Shown here piece by piece: positions 37,301-46,300 of a DNA stretch of 64,000 bases. Origin of the DNA: Aldrovandia affinis (Eukaryota; Chordata; Actinopteri; Notacanthiformes; Halosauridae); NCBI GenBank assembly GCA_029706075.1, contig JAINUG010000176.1, positions 806,001 through 870,000 of the forward strand, read 5' to 3'. The position numbers and the translations under genes are program-made. The first letter of the stretch is position 1. Each line of letters begins with the position of its first letter. Below the pieces are notes generated by a model that was not told where the DNA came from, ran no database searches, and saw only the letters and a program-made list of their open reading frames with translations.

Positions 37301-40300
37301 TAGGTTCTTATGGTTGATAGCATATAGTAGCCCCACCCATTATGGGGTTCATGAAGCTTCGCTCTCCCTTCACTTGTTGTAGAATCATATCCTTTTCCTC
37401 TTCAAACAGATCTACAGAAGTACATTTATCTCGTTACTAACTATTACCTGCTAGGCAATGTAATTATTTTTTGCAATTGTTTATTCATACTGTCACACTA
37501 ACAAATGTGGGTCGCTAATTGTTCACATTTTCACACCAGACTGAGGACAGTATTTGAAAATGACTGGTACACCCTCTATATGTAAGCAAATGGTGCATCA
37601 GCTAAATGACAAGTGTTTTATTATTTCAATGCCATTAAACCAAGCAGCTAAATAAATCTGTCAGTCAAACATGTCTCAGAGCATACTGTAGGAGGACCTT
37701 TGAATTTCTCCAAACCCTCACAACACGGAGAGAAATGTGGCAGCCTATGCCACTAAAATGATTTATACCAAACTAGTTTTAGTTATGCTGATTTGGGGTC
37801 AGCTGGAGAAGGAAGAGGAAGAAAACAGCTACAGTAATCCATTCATGCACTGGTTCCTGTCATTTCAGAGATAAGCCTGACCCTTAGCATAAAGGTCAGC
37901 TGTGCTTATTCTTGTCCTCATCTCTCATTTTACCAATATTCATGTGCATATTTTCTCAGACGACTGGCTCACAGGATAAAAATGGGAACACTTCAACACC
38001 CCAAGTCCCCCAAAAAACAGTTTTGTAAGTTTATATTTTCATTGTTGGTACTATCAAACTGTTCATCCTCACTATTTGGATTAGCAGAGTGGTGTAGTAT
38101 CAGTGTTAATGGTATAGATATTAGAATTTTCATTAGTAGAATTTTATGAAGTGGTGTAGCATTCATGTTAATAGTATAATACTATAATAGAGTAACATTG
38201 TTGATTCGAATAGTGTTACTGAATTATTGTTCCTGTAACATCCATATTCCAGTGTTCTGGCATTAGTATGGTTAACTGCTTCAGTGCCATTTAAAAAGAG
38301 GCACAGAAATAAATTCTAAATGTAAATGTATTTTGTGTCTAATCCAGATGATCATTAAGACAGGAGTAAAACACTGAAGTTAAAAAGGAAGATTAATTCA
38401 AACTAAACGTTGGCTTAAAAGGGAAAGGGGTGTCAAATGGTTTTTGTGGTTTCCTTTCAATCAGCAGCCAATTTAAGCCTCGGAAACAAGTTGTGTAGAC
38501 TCTAGTCAATTAATGACTTCAATGAATCACTTAAGTGCTGGAAGACACCACAAACCAGCAGACACTGTAGCCCCCCAGGACTGGAGTCTTACCCCTGGGT
38601 TAAAACAAGATCCAGGTGAATAAGGGCACTGGCCTTATTTCACCTTTTTTATTGGGCGTCTTGTGTGGAAGGCCAGGCCCTTGAAATGGCTAGGTGAGTG
38701 TTTAATGTTGCGGTGGTGCTTTATAGTACTTAATCCGTTGGTGATCTGTTTATGCTGAGCCAATTGAAGGCAAAGGGTTTAACAATATGTCAGCTAGCCC
38801 ATCGATGCCATGGAGTGCTACAACCACAAATTAATCTCCCTCTACTGAACCCCAACCTTCTTCAATGGCTCGGACCAGGCTAGATGTGATGTCACAGTGT
38901 GGGGGTTCCGGGGGAATTAAAATTTGAAATGAAAAAACCCAAGCGAATTAGCTTTCTGATTGGTATGAATGTCATTTGGGCGATGTAACAGTTTGGCAAC
39001 ATAAATTTGATCTGCACAGACGTGATCATTTTGTGACTAATTAGACTGATAAGACCACGGGGAGGGCCGGCCCTGTGTTTTATTTCACCAATGCCCACTG
39101 CCCCGTTGAAGGGGAAGCCCTTTGCCTTGGGGCTGTTTGTTACAGCTGTATGCTTTCTCTCTCCTCACTGCTAACACCAGATGACCAGAGCTGTGACAGA
39201 GGTGGGTACATCATCACAAAGAATGCATGCTTCTCATACAGAGATGCTCATTGTCTTTACTAAGATACAAAGATAGCCCAGCACTCTGCTCTGTTCTGGT
39301 GGCATTCCTGTGAGCATTAAGCAATACCATATGTCGAACCTCTAAGCACATTTAACTCACATTTAACCATATGTCGCTAGCCAATCCCAGGTTATTTCAT
39401 TTTGTGGCTAAACAGTCTTATCATAGTGACTGTTTTAGTTTCAACTACAGTTATATTTTGACTACAGTAAATGTCAATTTCAGGATGTGTTTTATCAATA
39501 CAGTACAATACAATACAATCCTCTGTATGTTTTGGCGATTCCTGGCCATGAAAGGATTCGGAAAATGTTGAGTTGTTGGTAATTGAGAGAGGCCTCTGAG
39601 CTCTATTCTCCTGAGGGTGGATCAGTCCCCAGGCGTGTTCCCTCTGGCCTCTAAACTGTAATCCCACCAGCTGTCGGCTGACAAGGCCAGAATTGAGATG
39701 GACTAATCTCCACTCTCTGAGCATCCCCAGGACAAGGAGTCCGATACGTACAGCAGGGTATAGCAGCTCACATGCTGATCCAAAAAGACTGCTACCAGGA
39801 GACGATAGTCACCTTCTTCCTCTCTTCCTCCTTCTTCTCCTTGTCTTGTTCACTCCCCTCTCTTCCTCTCCATCCTTCATTTTCATCCTCTTCCTTTGCT
39901 TATTGAAATATTTACACAATGAGAAAACAAACATTTGTGAAACACAAGAGAACCACTATTGATTTTGTTGTTTTGACTGCTGCTCTTAGTGCACAATTGT
40001 TCTATTTATCATGAGGGATTTTGTGTTATTCAGTGCAATAACTCTTGTTGGAGCGGTTTTGGTTGACAGCTTGTGAGCCCATATCAAATGCATTTCAGAC
40101 AATTTTTTATTAAAGTCTTTCAGATTTCTCTCAAATCTCTCAAGCAGTCTGGGCTGGCTGATGATACAGAAGATGAATACAGAAGCTTGTTAACCCTCTG
40201 AGGTCCGTGCTAAGCTTAGAGAAGGTTTGTGATTTTGGCGTGGTCTGATATTTATCTCAATTTCATCAACTTAACACACACTTACTCCAAAGTGTTTGAT

Positions 40301-43300
40301 ATTTTTATTTGAAGGACAATCACAGCTACATTTATATGCCATCAATAGTTTGGTCAGTATCATTTGCAGCTTGTAAATAGATCTACAAACACACAAGTTA
40401 TAAAGAGTACATTTTTCTGCCGTCACAAACGTTGTGAAAGCACACACTAAACTATAGTGACGAATTGTTTTGCCAATGTGCATTTGTTCATCAAGGTCTT
40501 GGTTATGTAAGGGTGTGAAAATAGTTTAGCACATATGAGATCTAAATAGCTAAAAACCTGTTTTTATCAGAACTGGTCACATTGGGAGGGCTATATGCTA
40601 ATTTACTGAATATTCATGATCCACACCTGAAAGATCTGTCAGATGGGCCATCTCTCTCTCTAAAAGGCCATCAGACAAAGACATCTTGCAGACTACGCAT
40701 TTCTTGCGACCAACAGAAGCCAGTTTGCCAACATCCAGAGTCTGTTTGGCAGTGGGCACAGGCACATGATCAAAAGTAGCCCGTTTTCTGGGTTTAAGAT
40801 ATTTATCTTTAAACGTCTGTAGGAAAACGAAAGCAAAATCCGTGTCTGCGAAGACACGGAAAGACATAAACAAAAAAAACAAAATAACCAACGATCAGGA
40901 ACAAACAAAACGTATCCAAAATCTCAGAATAAACTAAACGCTGGGAATCTAAACAACAATAAGCACACAAACAAACAAGTTCTCGAGAGTCAAGAAACAT
41001 TAATCACAATAGGTATTATCAAGCTAAGCTAGATAATGTCCAAGCACCGAAACAGAATGCCAGCTGGTTAAATATCCTCCCGTTAATTATTCACAGCAGT
41101 CCGCATTGATTCTGATTGTTTCCGTATAGCGTCACAAGACGCGGAATTCATATATTTTGGCCCCACGCCCCTCCCCGAGACTAGCACCTAGTTACCATGT
41201 CAATAGAAGGGGGACGGTACTAACAGGTAAAAAAGAGAGGAAAAGGCAAGGTTTACTTTTGGTCTAATTAACCTAATTAAAAAAATCTCATATTATTTTC
41301 CAGTGCTCAAATCTGAAAGTCACGATTCTAAGGTTTCTGTTTCTGCCGCGTGTGTATGATAAAATCTCGCGACGTTAGAAATAGTAATATACTTTTATTG
41401 CTGCTGGGATCATCTGCGATCCCGTCGACCTCAGGGGGTTAAAGTGTTCCTCAATGTGCTGAAGTCCCAAAGATTGTTGACATTGCCAGGAACTGGCACA
41501 GAAAACAACCTCTCCAACTTCAGAATGAACGTGTGATACTGTGTGCAGTGTGATTGTGTGCATTTTAACTTAATTTGGGGATGGACATATTACACCTACC
41601 CATACAGTCCCAAAAGGTTCTCCCATTGAGTCTATGGCAACAGAATATAACCACAACAGCAGGATTTTTATTTTAGTTTTAGTTTTCCTCAGACAGGTCA
41701 ATAAATTAATCTTCCTTATCACCAGTAAGAAATTGGCAATTTAAAAAATAAATAAATAAAGAGTCAAACTAAGGACTTGGTGAAGTAAATGCCACTACAG
41801 CATTGTAGTGTGTTTTGCTCATATTTACTTCCCAAATTCAAATTACACCCCCTCCCCACTCCAAACATATCATTGGTGGTAGCCCATCTGCCTGGCATTT
41901 CTGATTGGCTCAAGAATGCCTGAGGAGTGTTCAGGATTCAACATGCAGGATCTTGACAAGATGTAGCCTATCCTGTTATCTCCTCTTCACTTTAAATTAC
42001 CCTAATAGCCTTGACCGCTCAGGAAGTTTGCATGGTGGAATAGAGCTCAGTGTCCAGTTATATATGTATATATATATGCCATTTAGTAGACGCTTTTATC
42101 CAAAGCGACTTACAGTAGTGAATGCATACATTTTTCAGTATATGTGGTCCCAGTGGGAATTGAACCCACAAGTTTATCCCTTTGTTTTGAGTGTTTTATA
42201 TCAGCCATCACATAGGCTGTGGGCCTCAGTAGCCTTTCTGAATCCACTCTCATCCACTCTGCCTGTCCTCACCTTTGCTCGCCAACTCTCTCCAGACCCC
42301 TTCACTCTGTGACAGTGTCTTCCAGGTCTCTCACCCTCTGTTAATCCCCTCTTCTCCCTGCTTGCTTTCCTACAGAGGACTGTGACTGTGAGGGCTATTT
42401 CAATGGACAGTACATAGGTGAGACCACGCATGCCTATTCAGCTTTGCCAATCGTCCCTGCCAATCGCAGCTGGGCCATATATGGTGCAAGAGCCACTGTA
42501 TGTTGGCATGGTGTGCTGAGGGTTGCATTGCCTGGGGGTGGGTGGGTTTACGTTGGACAGAGTGAATGTCAAGAGGGGAGGGGCATGCCATTGGTCATCA
42601 ACCATCAATCACAGAATAGTTCAGCTTCTTAAAGGTGACTAGGGCCCAGATCTGTCTCTGACCTTCAAATCTGTACTGAAAAACTGAAAAAAACTAAACA
42701 AGCTTGCTGGATTAACGAATACCATTTCTCAAAGAGAGAAGGTGCTGTCTTTCACACCCACGACTCTTCAAGAGAATGTATATTCTTTTAAAAACTTTTG
42801 AAATTGAGAATAGGGTGTTAAATATTCTGTATAGTAATTCCATTTTGGACATAGCTTGGTCATTGTTACATGCCCAGATATGTTTCCTTTAGTATTCTCC
42901 AGATTACAAGGGTAAAAGTTACATCATTCAGTGCAATGGTGCCCATGCATATGACCATAATGAATCTGGTAAGTGTCTAAATGCACATTTAGGAAACTAA
43001 TGTTCACTACGAAAACAAAAATGGTTTGCGTCAACATAAACATTGTTGGTCATATTCTATCCAGAATGTACTGTATCTCAACATTTCCCGCCATCTGTTT
43101 TTGCCTGTTGATCACACTTCCTTTCCTAATGTGACAATTCAATTCCTTGCTCTGACCTGTAACTCCAGGGGATTATTGAAATCATGTGAATATGGAATGA
43201 TCTAAACACAACTGGATTTCAAATGTTCTATCAACTGGAAAAAATGAACTGCCTGAATTGGAGTAGTATCCTTTCATGCCACATGTCAATCTTTGCAACC

Positions 43301-46300
43301 AGAAAAATGATGCTATAAAATTGTCAACTTAATCAAGAAAAACATTGTGAAGATGTGAAGTCAAATGCAAATTTGTTGTGAGGGAAATCTGAAGTACTAA
43401 ATTATACTAGAGGGGTTAGTAGATAGCTTCTCAGATTAAATCATATACAAAGAAAATACATAACCGGCTGAATTACAAAATATGGACATGCACATTAATT
43501 TAGAAATACTTAGTCAGTGACAAACCAAAATTGCAAGTGGCAGAATATTGTAGGCAGCTGAAACTGTATCCCATAATAAAACCCTAAATTTATGCTTGTA
43601 CTATCACTGAGCAATGGCAAAGACTGTAATTGGGAGACAGAGTTAATGGCGTAACTTTAATGATAGGAATAATATGATTATTAAAATTATTATACCTGAC
43701 CCAGCAGTGTTTAGATCATCTAAAGCTACACTGCTTGTGGCTGTGGGAGCTCATGCCTTTGCTTTCATGCCCAGGGGCCCTCAGGGGCCATGCTTTGGAT
43801 GCATCGCACACTCAACCCAGCACGTGTTTCCTTTGTTCCCTCACATTAGAAGCATAAGGCTAGTTGTGTAATGGTCTAATACTGGTTATAGTTTCTCCAA
43901 AGTGTAAACCAGTCGCGCCTTCCGGTGGCCAGGCTTTTTCATGGGAGTTTTATTCAGGTACTGTCCCAGTTTTTCCCTGGCATAAGCAAAGCGTCATTTG
44001 TCCTATTTTTTATGCTATGCTCTCGTTTCAAGATGCACTGAAGTCAAAGTAAAGTCCTCATGTTGCTTTGCTGCAGTGTGGGGGCTATAGTGCTTTGATG
44101 TGCCAATGCAATAAATGTGTTTGCAACTGTGGCCCCTTATAAACTTGGGAAAAAAGTGATTCAGATTTTGAAACCATTCATGTTGAAACCAGAGCAAAGC
44201 CTTGGCTGAAAGAGAAAAGGTGCTTTTATGTTAAGCTGTTGCAGAAGCAGCCTAATTTACTTACTCAGGATATCTAAAATAAATATATTTTGTAACATAT
44301 CACCTTGTGGAAAAGGTTTTGAACACAGTTGTTAGCAAGTACTTGTTAGATGTCATGGTTGAAGTGGGCTGCCATTTCTTGGAGAATATTGGCAGGACGG
44401 GGGTAATCTTTGTGGTAAAACTATCCCCCCAGCACTGGCAGTTAATTTCTCTCACAGATAACTTGGTTACCCAATACTATTATACTCTTATCTTGCTGGG
44501 TTTGATGCTGTGTCCTTTTTTATTAAACTTGGCCCTGTGGTTTGTTTTGATTTCTATTAGTGCAAAAATGGGGTTTGTTAATAACATTGTGCACCAAACA
44601 TTCTACATGCCAAAACCTAAACTGAAGACAACAGCCAACAAGGTATTTGTGTATTTTTTTTGTTTTGGGACAGTGGTCTGCATGGTTATTTGAACCTTAT
44701 TATTTATCAATCACATGACTGCCTATCTGTCTGTCTGTCAGCTGGCCTAAGGCGAAGTTTCCGTCTGAGCCGGAAGGACCGGCAGGGATCTCCGGGAGAG
44801 ACCTGTGCCCAGGAGTCCAACGAGTCAGAGTTCCTGACTTATGAGGAAGTGACGCGGTATCAGCACCAGTCCAATGAAAGACCCCGTCTAGTGGTGCTGA
44901 TTGGTAAGACGCCCTAGCGTCTGCCCTTAGTGATTCCCATACTTTTTTGTAGTTCTATACACATCTACCAACATGCTGTCTGATACATATCTACCATCAT
45001 GCTGTCCTATACAATCTACCAGCATGCTGTTCTATACACATCTACCTGCATGCTGTACTATACACATCTACCATCGTGCTGTCCCATACACCTCTGCCAA
45101 CATGCTGTCTGATACATATCTACCATCGTGCTGTCCTATACACATCTAGCTACATTTAGTCCTATACTTATTGTCGGAATAGTGAAATTTGAATAAAAAT
45201 AGTCTATTCCCTGAATCCAGGAGCCTTAACAATCAAATGCCCTTGTTTAAAGTTGAATACTGAACACAAGTGGTATTGTATATGTATATGTATTAAAACC
45301 CCTCACTTATCCTCCATGTAAAATATATTTATTTGATTTAATATAATAATTACTAAACAGGATGCCAATTATCAATGAAATCACCAAATTCATTGATAGG
45401 CAGAGCAATCTGGTGGATCAACCTTCATCAAAATATACAACTCACAATTAAATTAAAATTGACAGCTGCTTTATTAAGTTACAACAGTTAGACAAAGACA
45501 GAATATTCAGCGTCCAATCTACATATGTACACATGTTGACCTCCACTTTCAATCTGGTGGGCCATAATTATTTTCTCCATGATCCATATTTTCCAGCTCA
45601 TAGGTAGAACCCTGAAATTGTGCTATGTGACATAGGTTTGTAAGTTTGGTGTGCTGATCTAATATGGACTGCACTGGCTGCCAAAGCTACATACCTAAGT
45701 GCTCTGGTTTCATTCACAGAGCAATGATGGCCCCATGCCTGTCCATGAGCATCCAGTTTAGGCCGGGCCACATTCTGTCTGCCTGTGCAAGATGACCAAA
45801 ATGCACCTCCACGACAATATCTACCTACATGCTGTCCAATACACATCTACCTACATGCTGTCTGATACATACAGTGAGCACCATAATTCATTGGACAGTG
45901 ACACATTTTTTGTTATTTTGGTTCTGTACTCTAGCACTTTGAGTATGATACAATGACAATGAGCTGAGGGTATTTTCATCCATATCGGATGAACCGTTTA
46001 GAAATGACAGCACCTTTCGTACATGGTCCCCCTATTTAGAAATCAAGATTTAGACAGCTTTCATCTGTCACTCTCTCTCCATATATTTATTTATTTATTT
46101 ATTTATTTGACAGGGTATATGTATGGTAGATTCAGTTTAATATACATTGTCCACTTCCAGCTTTTGTCACATTTTATGTTGAGATGAATTGATTCAGTTT
46201 CGATGAGAGCAGTATTGACAAGTGACTCTAAGGTGTGAGTGACACTGACAAAGTTAGGTCTTTGATTCAGATTTTCTGCCATTACAGGCTCCCTGGGTGC

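Noticed and set aside
37960-42417. Direct splicing of exon 10 to exon 12
   Set aside because: It creates TAG at the junction; the 21-nt microexon at 39181 fits in sequence and phase.
42376-42632. Extended open frame past the exon 12 donor
   Set aside because: The sequence after the GTGAGA donor shows no homology to MPP3, and exon 13 joins in the right phase.
44307-44693. 128-codon hydrophobic open frame in intron 12
   Set aside because: No recognisable domain, no splice sites in phase with MPP3, and ordinary composition for AT-rich intron sequence.
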